The translations under genes were made by a program, and so were the position numbers. From contig CATYJU010000006.1 of NCBI GenBank assembly GCA_958407995.1, forward strand, positions 9,248-73,247: a DNA stretch of 64,000 bases, given 5' to 3'. The notes under the pieces are model-generated. The model was not told the DNA's origin, searched no databases, and saw nothing but the letters and a program-made list of their open reading frames with translations. Shown here one piece after another: positions 52,911-62,851 of this stretch. How positions within the stretch are numbered: the stretch's first letter is position 1; the number at the start of each line of letters is the position of its first letter. Source of the stretch: an uncultured Collinsella sp. GTDB taxonomy: Bacteria > Actinomycetota > Coriobacteriia > Coriobacteriales > Coriobacteriaceae.

Positions 52911-53936
52911 CTACAGGACAGCCGCCAGCGCGTCGATGTCCTCCTGCGTCGTGGCCCAGCTGGTACAAAAACGCACCACCGTGTGGGTCTCGTCGTACTT
53001 TTCCCAGTACTCGATCGAGGCATGCTCGCGAATGTGGGCCATATCCTCGTTGGGCAGAATCACAAACTGCTGGTTAGTCGGCGTCTCCAAGAAGAACTGG
53101 TAACCGCGCTCGTGCAGCACGCGACGCAGCGCCTGAGCCATCTCAATCGCCTGTCGGCCAATCTCAAAATACAGGCCGTCGGTAAAGAGCGCCTCAAACT
53201 GCACGCCCGTCAGGCGGCCCTTGGCGAGCAGTGCGCCATGCTGCTTAATACGCGGAATGGGGTGCGCCGGGGCGTGCATGCCGCAGAACACCACAGCCTC
53301 GCCGCAGAGCGCGCCGCACTTGGTGCCGCCGATGTAGAACACGTCACACAGCTGCGCCAGCTCGGGCAGGGTAATGTCGCACTCATCGGCCGCCAGCGCA
53401 TAGGCCAGGCGAGCACCGTCCACAAACAGCGGAATCTCATGCTTCTGGCACACCGCGTGAATCGCCGCGAGCTCGGCCTTGGAGTACAGCGTGCCGTACT
53501 CGGTCGATAGGCTCACGTACACGGTACCTGGGAACACCGTGTGCTCGTAGCTCTCGTTTTCGTAGAACACCTGGATATAGTTTTCGAGATCTTCGGCGTG
53601 CATCTTGCCCTCGTAGCCGGGGATGGTGAGCACCTTGTGGCCGCCAAACTCGATGGCGCCCGCCTCGTGGCAGGCGACGTGGCCAGTCTCGGCAGCAACA
53701 ACGCCCTCGTAGGGCGCGAGCAACATGTCGATCACCGTCGCGTTGGCCTGCGTGCCGCCCACCAGAAAAAACACGTCGGCATCGGGGGCCTGACAGGCCT
53801 CGCGGATAAGCTGCTTGGCACGCTCGGTGTGTGCATCGGTACCGTAGCCGGGCTGCGGCTCCATGTTGGTGTCGACGAGTGCCTGCAGCACTGCCGGATG
53901 TGCGCCGTGGGAATAGTCGTTGTTAAACGCGAGCAT
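52911..53936 (-). CDS. Low-specificity L-threonine aldolase-like PLP enzyme
   Basis: The 341-residue fold-type I PLP enzyme of the beta-eliminating lyase family splits threonine or similar beta-hydroxy amino acids to glycine and an aldehyde. FNNDYSHGAHPAVLQAL, GYGTDAHTERAKQLIRE and FFLVGGTQANATVIDML are family hallmarks. The PLP lysine is in YIGGTKCG near residue 205, and the cofactor aspartate in FVDGARLAYAL. I chose ATG 53936, with GAGAGGA upstream. It is 45 nt downstream of the PAP2 gene on the same strand. Confidence 0.9.
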   Translation of the reverse strand: MLAFNNDYSHGAHPAVLQALVDTNMEPQPGYGTDAHTERAKQLIREACQAPDADVFFLVGGTQANATVIDMLLAPYEGVVAAETGHVACHEAGAIEFGGHKVLTIPGYEGKMHAEDLENYIQVFYENESYEHTVFPGTVYVSLSTEYGTLYSKAELAAIHAVCQKHEIPLFVDGARLAYALAADECDITLPELAQLCDVFYIGGTKCGALCGEAVVFCGMHAPAHPIPRIKQHGALLAKGRLTGVQFEALFTDGLYFEIGRQAIEMAQALRRVLHERGYQFFLETPTNQQFVILPNEDMAHIREHASIEYWEKYDETHTVVRFCTSWATTQEDIDALAAVL

Positions 53937-53981
53937 GGCAATCCTCTCTAGCCGGGCACGGGCCCGATGATTCAAACGGGG

Positions 53982-54845
53982 CTATTGTACGCCGTTGGGA
54001 TAGGCAATGCGCGCGGCAAGGCACTCAAGCACCAGCACCAGGGCAAAGCCGCAGCTCACGTCACTCAAAAAGTGAGCTCCGATCACGATGCGGCCAAAGG
54101 CGACGAGCGCCGCGACCACAGCCGCCGTCCAAAAGACCACGCGACGGCGCGACGGTTTTTCCTTAAAGGCCGCCGCGGGAAGCCCTGCGAGCATAAGGCC
54201 GATCGCCGCGTGCGCCGTGTGTCCGCTCGCAAACGACTTAAAGCCGTCCTTGATCACACCAGCGGCAATATAGGCCCACTTGTCGGGGTTGCCGATCACC
54301 CACCACGGCTGAAAATTGAGCCCTGGCGTGACCTCGATCACGCGCATGCGTGGGCGCGACCACAGCGGCTTGACGACCACGTTGAGGATAATGGCCTGAG
54401 CGACCCACACGGCAAGTACCATCAACGCCCAGCGCGCGAGCTCATAGGGCTCGGTCGCGCGCGTGAGGCGATAGACGATAAGGTTGGCAGCGATGACCAG
54501 CACAAACGTCAGCACCAACTGAGCTGCGATGAGTTTACCGCCAACCCGCAGGGACGAAACGATCTCGTAGCCAACCAGACCAACGTTAACGAGGATGCCG
54601 AGCACGGCGAGCCATTTGCTCCCCCTGGAGTCGGGACGCACCGCGCGCACGAGCATAACGCCTGCGATGCTCGCCGTCAGCTCAAACGGCAGCTCGCCGG
54701 CAGCCTCGATAAAGCGGCCGTACATGCTGCCGACGTTGAACAGCGCGCACGAGATCTGATAATCGAAGAAGCTGCCCACGCCCAGACAAAGGCACAGGAC
54801 AACCGCGATAATGGCGACATCTTTCTTATAGATGTATCCGAACAT
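53982..54845 (-). CDS. PAP2-family membrane phosphatase
   Basis: The 287-residue integral membrane protein carries the three acid-phosphatase motifs on the last third: KPLWSRPR (lysine and Arg-Pro), SFASGHT (catalytic His) and RIVIGAHFLSDV (nucleophile His). About seven membrane segments are visible. Family members dephosphorylate lipid phosphates such as undecaprenyl pyrophosphate or phosphatidic acid; the substrate is not determinable here. ATG 54845 is preceded by GAAAGGA. Confidence 0.88.
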   Translation of the reverse strand: MFGYIYKKDVAIIAVVLCLCLGVGSFFDYQISCALFNVGSMYGRFIEAAGELPFELTASIAGVMLVRAVRPDSRGSKWLAVLGILVNVGLVGYEIVSSLRVGGKLIAAQLVLTFVLVIAANLIVYRLTRATEPYELARWALMVLAVWVAQAIILNVVVKPLWSRPRMRVIEVTPGLNFQPWWVIGNPDKWAYIAAGVIKDGFKSFASGHTAHAAIGLMLAGLPAAAFKEKPSRRRVVFWTAAVVAALVAFGRIVIGAHFLSDVSCGFALVLVLECLAARIAYPNGVQ

Positions 54846-54880
54846 GCTTTCCTTTCGATGTGGCTGGAATCAACCTGCAA

Positions 54881-54914
54881 CGTGGCGGGGCAAAGATGAC
54901 TCCGCCCCGCCACG
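54881..54914 (-). terminator. Terminator-like hairpin after mfd
   Basis: CGTGGCGGGG (54881-54890) pairs with CCCCGCCACG (54905-54914) starting 12 nt past the mfd stop. Only two T follow on the minus strand, so termination may be partial and allow read-through into the PAP2 gene. Confidence 0.5.
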
Positions 54915-54925
54915 CCCCTTACTTG

Positions 54926-57900
54926 TTAGTCATCGTCACTCGCGCCTAATTGCTGCAGCAGCATGAGCGCCGCAGCCACAGGGCCGGTGCCGTCGTTGGC
55001 GTCGAGACCGCGACCCAGGCCGCTGCCCGCGCCGGCACCCGCCTTATAGGGCACCGACAGCTTGCGGCTCTTGGGGAAGTTCACCGCGCCGTACCGGTTC
55101 TTAAACTCAAAGGCCACCTTCTTGGGCACGTCAACACCCAAGAACGTGATGCGCCCACCGCTGAGCGTTACGCTCTCGAGCCCCAGGCGCTCGCCGCGGA
55201 TGCGGATACGCGCGCGGTTGAACAGGTTGAGTCCCGCCAACGGCAGCTCGCCATGCGCGGCCTCGGTCTCTTCCTCCACCTCATCGATGCTCTCCAGGTC
55301 CTCGGCCGCTGCGAGCCTGCGGTACACGAGCACGCGCTGATCCACCGCCGGCAGGTACTCCTCGGACAAGAAGTAGTCGGCCGGCAGGTTAATGCCCACG
55401 CTCGCCGCCTCCACGCCGGCGTCGTCATCGCCGCGCGCCTCGGCCACCGCCTGGCCCAGCATCTGCGTAAACAGGTCAAAGCCCACGCTCGACAGGTTGC
55501 CGTGCTGCTCGGCGCCCATAAGCGAGCCGGCGCCGCGAATCTCCAGGTCGCGCATGGCGATGCGCATGCCGCTGCCCAGGTCCTGGAACTCGGAAAGTGC
55601 GGTCAGGCGCGCCGTCGCCTCCTCGGTGAGTGGCAGCTCGCCCGGGAACATAAAGTACGCGTAGGCCTGCGTGGCAGAGCGACCCACACGACCCTTGAGC
55701 TGGTAGAGCTGCGCCAGGCCCAGGCGCTGCGAGTCCTCGATGATCAGCGTGTTGGCGGTCGCGTTATCGATGCCGCTCTCCACGATGGTCGTGGCGATGA
55801 GCACGTCGATCTTTTTGGTCGCGAACTCGATCATCACATCCTCGACCTCGCGCGGGCTCATTTTGCCGTGCGCCACGCCCACGCGCGCCTCGGGCGCGGC
55901 CTCGTGCACACGCGCCACGGCGTCGTCGATGGTCTTGACGCGGTTGGACACGTAGTACACCTGGCCGCCGCGACCCACCTCCAGGCGAATCGCCGCGCTC
56001 ACCACATCGGGGTCGTACTCCCCCACGTGCACGATCACGGGGCGACGCCCGGTGGGCGGCGTGGTGATCAAGCTCATGTCGCGCACGCCGCTCGTGGCCA
56101 TCTGCATGGTTCGCGGAATCGGCGTTGCCGAAAGCGTAAGCACGTCAATCTGCTCGCGCAGGTTCTTGAGCTGTTCCTTGTGCTGCACGCCAAAGCGCTG
56201 TTCCTCGTCGATGATCACTAGGCCCAGGTTCTTGGGGTTCACATCGGCCGAAAGCAGGCGGTGTGTACCGATGAGCACGTCGATCGTGCCCTCGGCAAAC
56301 GCCTTGAGCGCACGCTTTTGCTGCGCCGGCGTGCGGAAGCGGCTGAGCACCTCGACCTCGAGGCCAAACGGGGCAAAGCGCTCAAAGAACGTCTCATAGT
56401 GCTGCTGGGCCAGAATGGTCGTGGGGCAGAGCACCATGACCTGGCGGCCGGAGTCCACACACTTAAACGCCGCGCGCAGGGCAACCTCGGTCTTGCCAAA
56501 GCCCACGTCGCCGCACAGCAGACGGTCCATGGGCTTGGGCGCCTCCATGTCGGCCTTAATGTCGGCGATGGCCTCCAGCTGGTCGCGTGTCTCGTCGTAA
56601 GGGAAGCTCTCCTCCATCTCGATCTGCTCGGGCGTATCGGGCGGACAGGCGATACCGGTAATCGACGAGCGGCGCGTATACAGGTCGACCAGGTCAAATG
56701 CCAGTTTTTTGGCATTCTTGCGCGCCTTATTGGTGGCACGCGTCCAGTCGGCGGTGTTGAGCCTGGTCAAGCGCGGTTTGTCGCCGTCGGGGCCAACATA
56801 GCGCGTGATGCGGTCGACCTGCTCGAGCGGTACGTAGAGCTTGTCGCCATCGGCATATTCCAGCAAAAAGTAGTCGCGCTCCTTGCCGCCCACTTCTTGG
56901 CGCGCGATCTCGCTAAAGAGTGCGATGCCGTGAGTGGCGTGCACCACGTAGTCGCCCGGCTTAAACGGGAACGTGATCTGCGTAATGTCCACCTTGCGGC
57001 GGCTGCGCGCGCGGTTGGCGTCCATGCGGGCGTTGAGGTCGGCGATTGAGAACACGGCCAGGTTGGCATCGGGCACCACCACGCCCTGCGGCAGAGCGGC
57101 ATCGACAAAGGTCACGCGTCCGCGCGAGATAGTAGGCACGGCGGCGCCGGCGGCTGCCTGGGCGGCACCAGCCTCGAGCGAGCGGGCGTTGAGCGCGTCG
57201 GCCTTACGCTCGCGAATTGCAGCATGAGCATCCTGGCGGGCAGCACGGTCGGCAGAATCTGCCGCTGCCACGCGCACGCGCTCGCCAATGACGCCTGCAT
57301 TTTCGGGCGCCGCGGTCAGCGATTCCTCAAAGGTGATGCCCTCATCGCCAAAGGTGAGCTCCATCGACTCGCGCGCACCGCGGTCGGGGATGGCAAACAC
57401 GCAGGCGTAGCGCTTGCCCACGACTTCCTGAATGCGCGTCATAAAGCGGTTGTCCGAGCCCGCGATGGCCGGCTGCTCAATCTTGAGCTCTGCCGTAACC
57501 GCGCCGCCGGCGCGAATCAGGCTCACATAGTTCAGGCGCTGCTGAGCACCAAAATCGAGCTGCTGGGCACGTACATACAGGCCATCCAGTCGGTCAATCC
57601 CCGCCTCGCCGGCACGCGCCTCGATATCCTCGTAGGCGCGCAGGCAGTCGTCGAACAGCGAGCGCGGCTCGGACAGAACCACGAGCGCCTTGCCGCTCAC
57701 GTGTGCCAGCGGGCTCACGGTCTGGCCGTACATCACCGGCAAAAAGCGGTCGAGCTCGGGCGTGACGATGCGTGCATCCACCATCTCGAGCAGCGCCGCC
57801 AGCTTGCTATCGTCCTGGCTTGCGCGGTAGAGCGCCACATGCATGTTGTGAACGGCATCGTCGGTAAGCGCCAGCTCACGGCAGGGGAAGATCTCGATAC

Positions 57901-58558
57901 TGTCCTCGTTGCCGATGGTCTGCCCCGTTGAGCTCACCATGCGGCGGATGCGGTCAATCTCGTCGCCGAAGAACTCGATGCGCACGGGCGCCTTCTCCTG
58001 CGCGGGAAACACCTCGACGGTGTCGCCGTGCACGCGGAACAGGCCGGGCGCGTCGGCGGCGCCGGCATTGGTGTAGCCCATGCCCACCAAGCGCTGCGGC
58101 ACCTCGTCAAAAGGAATCTCCTCGCCCACCGCAAAAGTAGTGGACTCCCAGTAGCGGCTCTCGACCGGCGGCACGCAACGCAGCAGCGCGCGGGCCGAGG
58201 CAACCATGATGCAGTTGTCCCCGCGCACGATGCGCCCCAGAGCCTCGCAGCGCTGCGCCACCACGGCGTCGTCGGGCGCCTGTTCGCGCCACGGATAGTC
58301 CTTGCGCTCGGGAAAACGGCACACGTGCGCTAGGCCCACGTAGGCGGCAAGGCTACGCGCGGCGCGATCGGCCGCATCCTCGCCGCTCACAATATAGACC
58401 GTCGGGCGCGGACGGCGCGCAAACTGGGCGGCCGCCATAAGCGTGCGGCCCGACTGCGACACAGCCAGCGTCACGTCCTCGCCGGCATCGAGCCCGGCCT
58501 CGACGGTCTGCAAGGCCTCGGCAGTGTAGAGCTGCGCGGCTATACGGTGAATGAGCAT
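54926..58558 (-). CDS. mfd: Transcription-repair coupling factor
   Basis: The 1210-residue translocase removes RNA polymerase stalled at lesions and recruits UvrA. Domain order is a UvrB-like N-terminal region (about 1-330) with an inserted D3-type segment, then the RNAP-interaction (CarD-like) domain near 510-580 (FKPGDYVVHATHGIALF). The RecG-like helicase follows, with CGDVGFGKTEVA near 680, DEEQRFGV near 784, and RVGRSATQAYAYF. The TRCF C-terminal domain lies at about 1020-1150. A nonconserved Ala/Asp-rich insertion occurs at about 435-475. I chose ATG 58558, with GGAGG 6 nt upstream. Confidence 0.96.
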   Translation of the reverse strand: MLIHRIAAQLYTAEALQTVEAGLDAGEDVTLAVSQSGRTLMAAAQFARRPRPTVYIVSGEDAADRAARSLAAYVGLAHVCRFPERKDYPWREQAPDDAVVAQRCEALGRIVRGDNCIMVASARALLRCVPPVESRYWESTTFAVGEEIPFDEVPQRLVGMGYTNAGAADAPGLFRVHGDTVEVFPAQEKAPVRIEFFGDEIDRIRRMVSSTGQTIGNEDSIEIFPCRELALTDDAVHNMHVALYRASQDDSKLAALLEMVDARIVTPELDRFLPVMYGQTVSPLAHVSGKALVVLSEPRSLFDDCLRAYEDIEARAGEAGIDRLDGLYVRAQQLDFGAQQRLNYVSLIRAGGAVTAELKIEQPAIAGSDNRFMTRIQEVVGKRYACVFAIPDRGARESMELTFGDEGITFEESLTAAPENAGVIGERVRVAAADSADRAARQDAHAAIRERKADALNARSLEAGAAQAAAGAAVPTISRGRVTFVDAALPQGVVVPDANLAVFSIADLNARMDANRARSRRKVDITQITFPFKPGDYVVHATHGIALFSEIARQEVGGKERDYFLLEYADGDKLYVPLEQVDRITRYVGPDGDKPRLTRLNTADWTRATNKARKNAKKLAFDLVDLYTRRSSITGIACPPDTPEQIEMEESFPYDETRDQLEAIADIKADMEAPKPMDRLLCGDVGFGKTEVALRAAFKCVDSGRQVMVLCPTTILAQQHYETFFERFAPFGLEVEVLSRFRTPAQQKRALKAFAEGTIDVLIGTHRLLSADVNPKNLGLVIIDEEQRFGVQHKEQLKNLREQIDVLTLSATPIPRTMQMATSGVRDMSLITTPPTGRRPVIVHVGEYDPDVVSAAIRLEVGRGGQVYYVSNRVKTIDDAVARVHEAAPEARVGVAHGKMSPREVEDVMIEFATKKIDVLIATTIVESGIDNATANTLIIEDSQRLGLAQLYQLKGRVGRSATQAYAYFMFPGELPLTEEATARLTALSEFQDLGSGMRIAMRDLEIRGAGSLMGAEQHGNLSSVGFDLFTQMLGQAVAEARGDDDAGVEAASVGINLPADYFLSEEYLPAVDQRVLVYRRLAAAEDLESIDEVEEETEAAHGELPLAGLNLFNRARIRIRGERLGLESVTLSGGRITFLGVDVPKKVAFEFKNRYGAVNFPKSRKLSVPYKAGAGAGSGLGRGLDANDGTGPVAAALMLLQQLGASDDD

Positions 58559-58583
58559 GCTGTTCCTCCGGCATTGCAACGCC

Positions 58584-58612
58584 AAAAGCCCGCCGGGGCA
58601 AGCTCGGCGGGT
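58584..58612 (-). terminator. Terminator between nth and mfd
   Basis: CCCGCCG (58589-58595) pairs with CGGCGGG (58605-58611). On the minus strand GCTTTTGG follows. It separates nth from mfd transcription. Confidence 0.7.
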
Positions 58613-58715
58613 CGTACGTCAGATACATTGTCTGTCATGGTAACGCATGGAGAGGACTCCGGTTCAAGGGCAAACCCAGCCCCGCAAAAAACGCCAGACG
58701 AAAATGCGTTCCGCC

Positions 58716-59381
58716 CTACCCCGCCACGCGCACGCTGGGACACAAATCCGCCAGCGGGCACTCGTCGCACTTAGGTTTACGGGCATCGCAGATCTCGCGG
58801 CCAAATGTGATCCACTGGTGGTTGACCGACTCCCAATACTCGTGCGGCAAAATCTTGAGCAGATCTTGCTCGGTCTTGAGCGGCTCCTTGGCATGCGTCT
58901 TGGGGCTCAGCATCAGGCGGTGCGCGATGCGGTTGACGTGCGTATCGACCGCGATGCCCTCGACAATGCCAAACCCCACGTTGAGCACGATGTTCGCCGT
59001 TTTGCGGCCAACACCCGGCAGCTTGACGAGCTCCTTCATGTCGGCCGGCACCTCGCCACCGTAATCGGCAACGATCATCTGCGCGGCCTCCACGGCGTGC
59101 TTGGCCTTGCTCTTATAAAAGCCGAGCGACTTAATGGTATCGGACACATCGGCCACGCTCGCCCCCGCCATGGCCTCGGGCGTGGGCCACTGGGCAAACA
59201 GCCGCGGCGTCACCTTGTTGACTTGTGCATCGGTCGTCTGCGCCGAGAGCAGCACCGCGATGAGCAGCCTAAAGGGATTCTCGTGGTCCAAAAAGCACTC
59301 GACCGGGCCATAGCGACGGTTGAGGCGCTCGCACACCTCAACGGCGCGCTCGCGTTTGGCGGCATTGGTCTCGCGTGGCAT
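58716..59381 (-). CDS. nth: Endonuclease III
   Basis: The 221-residue bifunctional DNA glycosylase/AP lyase removes oxidised pyrimidines. The helix-hairpin-helix LPGVGRKTA holds the Schiff-base lysine K127, and the catalytic aspartate is D146 in VDTHVNR. The iron-sulfur cluster ligands have exact CX6CX2CX5C spacing (C198, C205, C208, C214). I chose ATG 59381 (MPRETN), with GAGGAG 5 nt upstream. The gene lies before mfd on the same strand, both in DNA repair, although a terminator lies between. Confidence 0.96.
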   Translation of the reverse strand: MPRETNAAKRERAVEVCERLNRRYGPVECFLDHENPFRLLIAVLLSAQTTDAQVNKVTPRLFAQWPTPEAMAGASVADVSDTIKSLGFYKSKAKHAVEAAQMIVADYGGEVPADMKELVKLPGVGRKTANIVLNVGFGIVEGIAVDTHVNRIAHRLMLSPKTHAKEPLKTEQDLLKILPHEYWESVNHQWITFGREICDARKPKCDECPLADLCPSVRVAG

Positions 59382-59444
59382 AACGACTCCTCGGCTCAGC
59401 GGCATAACAAACCTATGGGCACGATTGTCCCACGTATGGGGTCT

Positions 59445-61247
59445 TTACGCCTCCAAAAATGCGCCGGTCTGGCGGCCCCACAGGCTCGCATACTCGCCGC
59501 CCGCCTCGACAAGCTGCGCATGCGTACCGTCCTCGACAATCTCGCCGTCCGCCAGCACCACGATGCGATCGAGCGCCACCACGGTGGACAGGCGATGCGC
59601 CACCACAATGGAGGTGCGACCGCGCATCAGGTTCTCGAGCGCCCCCTGCACCAGCGCCTCGGACTCGCTGTCGAGGGCAGACGTCGCCTCGTCGAGCACC
59701 AGGATTGGCGCATCGGTGAGAATCGCACGGGCGATGGCCACGCGCTGGCGTTGGCCGCCCGAAAGCTTGACGCCGCGCTCGCCCACCATGGTGTCAAAGC
59801 CACGGGGCAGACGGTCGATAAACTCCAGAGCATTTGCCAGACGCGCGGCCTCGCGGATCTGCTCGTCGGTGGCGTCGGGGCGTCCGTAGGCGATATTCTC
59901 GCGAATGGAGCGGTGAAACAGCAGCGCCTCCTGCGGCACGTAGGCAACCTGGCGGCGCAGGCTCTGCTGCGTGCAGCGCGAGACGTCCTGGCCGTCCACG
60001 AGCACGCAGCCGCCCTGCACATCGTCCAGGCGCAACAGCAGCTTGGTGAGCGTCGTCTTGCCCGAGCCCGATTTACCCACCAGGCCCACGCGCTGGCCTG
60101 CCGCCACGTGAAGCGTCAGGTCGTCGAACACGCTCTCGCCCGCCGCGGCATCACGGTATGCAAAGCTCAAGTGCTCAAAATCAATCGCGCCTTCGGTCAC
60201 TTTAAGCTCGGGAGCGTTCTCGTCGTCTGCTACCAGACGCGGCTCGTCCAGCACGCGCGTCATCTCGGCCGCATCGCCCAGTGCGCGGTTAATGCGCTGC
60301 ATCATGGAGCTTACGTAGTTCAGACGCATGGTGAGGTTGTACGTATAGGTAAAGATCATGACGAGCGCGCCGGCCGAGATGCCAAACCACGCGTTGCCGC
60401 CCGCGACGAACACACTCACCACGGCCATGGTGATGACGATAAGGCCCGAGGTCGTAAAGTTGCGCTGCATCATGGCGTGCATCGAAACCGTTTCGGCATC
60501 GCGCGCGGCGCGGTCGGCGGTATCGAACAGGTCGCGCTCAAAGTCCTCGCGCCCACAGGTCTTGACGGCCAGGATGTTCGTGACCGCGTCGGACAGCACG
60601 CCCGACAGTTTGTTCTGAGCGGCGGACGTCGCGGCCGAAAGCGGCATGATGCGCTTGTACATAAGCCAGACAAACGCAATGTAGACGACCATGATGCCCA
60701 CCAGGATCACGGTAAACGTCGGCACCACCGGAGCGAGCGCCGCCACCGTGCAGACAACCGAGGTGATGGTGGGAATGAGCGAATACACCGTCACGTCGAC
60801 CAAGCCCGTGTAGCCACTCATAAAACGACTCGTCTGGCTCACAAGCGATCCGCCAAAGCGGCTGGTGTGAAATGTCATGGATTGATTGGAGAGCGTGTCA
60901 AAGCACAGGCGCGCCAGGTGATAGTTGCCCGCAATCTCGAGCTTGTAGACGGTGTAGTCCTGCAGCTTGGAGAGGATCTGGCCCACTAGGTTAACGAACA
61001 CGAGCGCCAGAATATAGGGACCAAAGACCTCAAACACCTGGTCGCCCGCCACGGGGCCGGCCTGGACGCGGTCGACGATAAGGGCCATCACGTAGGTGTT
61101 GGCAAACGTGAGCAAAAAGATGTAGCCCGCCGACGAGAACACCGAGAGAAAGACGATCAGCGGCTGTGTGCGCGTGACGTCCCAAAAACGCTGTAGCGTG
61201 CGGCGCACGGTGGAGCGTTTGAGCGGACTGGTGTTTCTCTGAGACAT
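59445..61247 (-). CDS. ABC transporter, permease-ATPase fusion (exporter type)
   Basis: The 600-residue type IV ABC exporter half-transporter has six membrane helices over about 30-315, then an ATPase domain. Walker A is GKSGSGKTT near 390, the signature LSGGQRQRVAIARA near 497 and Walker B ILVLDEATSALD, followed by an intact H-loop (VAHRLST). It would work as a homodimer exporting a lipid, peptide or drug; the substrate is unknown. I chose ATG 61247 (MSQRNTSP), behind GAAAGGA. It stands alone between rmuC and nth. Confidence 0.9.
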   Translation of the reverse strand: MSQRNTSPLKRSTVRRTLQRFWDVTRTQPLIVFLSVFSSAGYIFLLTFANTYVMALIVDRVQAGPVAGDQVFEVFGPYILALVFVNLVGQILSKLQDYTVYKLEIAGNYHLARLCFDTLSNQSMTFHTSRFGGSLVSQTSRFMSGYTGLVDVTVYSLIPTITSVVCTVAALAPVVPTFTVILVGIMVVYIAFVWLMYKRIMPLSAATSAAQNKLSGVLSDAVTNILAVKTCGREDFERDLFDTADRAARDAETVSMHAMMQRNFTTSGLIVITMAVVSVFVAGGNAWFGISAGALVMIFTYTYNLTMRLNYVSSMMQRINRALGDAAEMTRVLDEPRLVADDENAPELKVTEGAIDFEHLSFAYRDAAAGESVFDDLTLHVAAGQRVGLVGKSGSGKTTLTKLLLRLDDVQGGCVLVDGQDVSRCTQQSLRRQVAYVPQEALLFHRSIRENIAYGRPDATDEQIREAARLANALEFIDRLPRGFDTMVGERGVKLSGGQRQRVAIARAILTDAPILVLDEATSALDSESEALVQGALENLMRGRTSIVVAHRLSTVVALDRIVVLADGEIVEDGTHAQLVEAGGEYASLWGRQTGAFLEA

Positions 61248-61372
61248 GGGCTTCCTTTCGCGTCTGATAGGGCGAAACGCCATTGTTGCACACTAAAGCG
61301 CACTTCAGGCAAGCACGATGCGAAAAGCGCCCGCGCCCCGCGTTTACACCGGCGCCCCACCGTCAGATGCAG

Positions 61373-62728
61373 CTAGTCCTCGTCTTTTTGGTCTGCGAGC
61401 AGCTCCGCGGATGTGAGCCCTAAGATCTCGTCGGCCTCCCGCGCGTCTTCCAGCGCGTCGATATCCTTGAGCTTGCGCTCCATAACGTTGGTGCGCGTGG
61501 TGATGATGCCCTCGACCGTTTTACCCGCGGTCTCGATCTGCTGCTGGGCGCGGCGCAGCGCCGCCTGATAGCGCGGCAGCTCGGCCTTGACGGCAGAAAG
61601 CACACGCAGCACGTCATCGGTGCGTTTTTGCAATTTAAACGTCTGGTAGCTCATCTGCAGGCTGTTGAGGATGGCCGCCATGGTGCTGGGGCCAGCAACG
61701 TTGACGTGATAGTCGCGGCCCAGGGTCTCAATAAGCCCGGGGCGACTGACGACCTCGGCATACAGGCCCTCAAACGGCACGAACATGATGCCAAAGTTGG
61801 TGGTCGCGGGCACGCTCAGGTACTTTTCGCAGATGTCCTTTGCCTCGCGTTTCACCATGGCGTCGAGTGTCTTGCGCGCGGTGGCCACAGCCTCGGCATC
61901 ACCCGACTCTTGCGCGTCGAGCAGGTGCTCGTACGCGTCGCCCGGGAATTTGGAGTCGATCGGCAGCAGCACGGGATCGCCCTCGTCTACCGGCAGCTTG
62001 ACGGCAAACTCAACCCGCTCCGAGGCGCCGGGCTTGGTAGCGACGTTTTCCAGATACTGGTCGGGCGTAAGGATGTCCGCCAGGATTGCGCCCAGCTGCA
62101 CCTCGCCCAAAATGCCACGCGCCTTGACGTTGCCCAGCACGCGCTTAAGGTCGCCCACGCCGGTGGCGATTGACTGCATGTCGCCCAAACCCTTGTACAC
62201 AGCCTCGAGCTGGTCGCTCACCTGCTTAAACGATGCCGACAGGCGATCGTTGAGCGTACGGGAGAGTTTCTCGTCCACCGTCGCGCGCATCTGATCGAGC
62301 TGCACATTGTTGTCCTTGCGGATGGCGCCCAGCTGGGCATCGACCGTCTCGCGCACCTTGTCCAGGCGGTGCTCGATGCCCTCGCGGTTGGCGCCAAGCT
62401 GTTGGGCTGTCTCGCGGCGCAGGTCATCCATACGGTCGCCGGCCTGCGAGAACTCACGCGCGATGGTCAGGTAGCGCTGCTGCTCTACGGCCGCATCGGT
62501 CGTCTGCTGCTGCGCGATGGCATTTGCCGTGCGGCGGGTTTCGGCCAAAGCGACGTTCAGGGTGTCGAGCGCATTGTTGGCCTGCTCGAGCGCAGCCAGC
62601 ATCTCTGCCCCGCTATCGCCGCGCTCCTGCAGCTCGACGCGAAGGCCCTTGAGCTGCAGGGCACAAGCCACAGCAACCCCCACCGCCACCAAGGCGGTCA
62701 CAACAAGCACGATATCAATAGCAGACAT
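61373..62728 (-). CDS. rmuC: DNA recombination protein RmuC
   Basis: The 451-residue protein has one N-terminal membrane anchor (about 5-22), a long coiled coil (about 30-195, many QQ and RR heptads) and the RmuC nuclease-like domain (about 205-420). The domain includes NVKARGILGEVQLGAILADIL, PIDSKFPGDAYEHLL and the IMFVPFEGLYAEV block. RmuC limits inversions between short inverted repeats in E. coli, notable in a genome with so many palindromes. ATG 62728 lacks a strong ribosome site. Confidence 0.92.
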   Translation of the reverse strand: MSAIDIVLVVTALVAVGVAVACALQLKGLRVELQERGDSGAEMLAALEQANNALDTLNVALAETRRTANAIAQQQTTDAAVEQQRYLTIAREFSQAGDRMDDLRRETAQQLGANREGIEHRLDKVRETVDAQLGAIRKDNNVQLDQMRATVDEKLSRTLNDRLSASFKQVSDQLEAVYKGLGDMQSIATGVGDLKRVLGNVKARGILGEVQLGAILADILTPDQYLENVATKPGASERVEFAVKLPVDEGDPVLLPIDSKFPGDAYEHLLDAQESGDAEAVATARKTLDAMVKREAKDICEKYLSVPATTNFGIMFVPFEGLYAEVVSRPGLIETLGRDYHVNVAGPSTMAAILNSLQMSYQTFKLQKRTDDVLRVLSAVKAELPRYQAALRRAQQQIETAGKTVEGIITTRTNVMERKLKDIDALEDAREADEILGLTSAELLADQKDED

Positions 62729-62851
62729 AGACTCCGCCCAACAAACTCAATCGATCATCAATCAAAACCGCGATCAATCTTACCCCGCCACACGCACCGG
62801 GCGTCACATGGCAATCGGACAAATGGATTTTGGGCCACAGGTACTAAAACG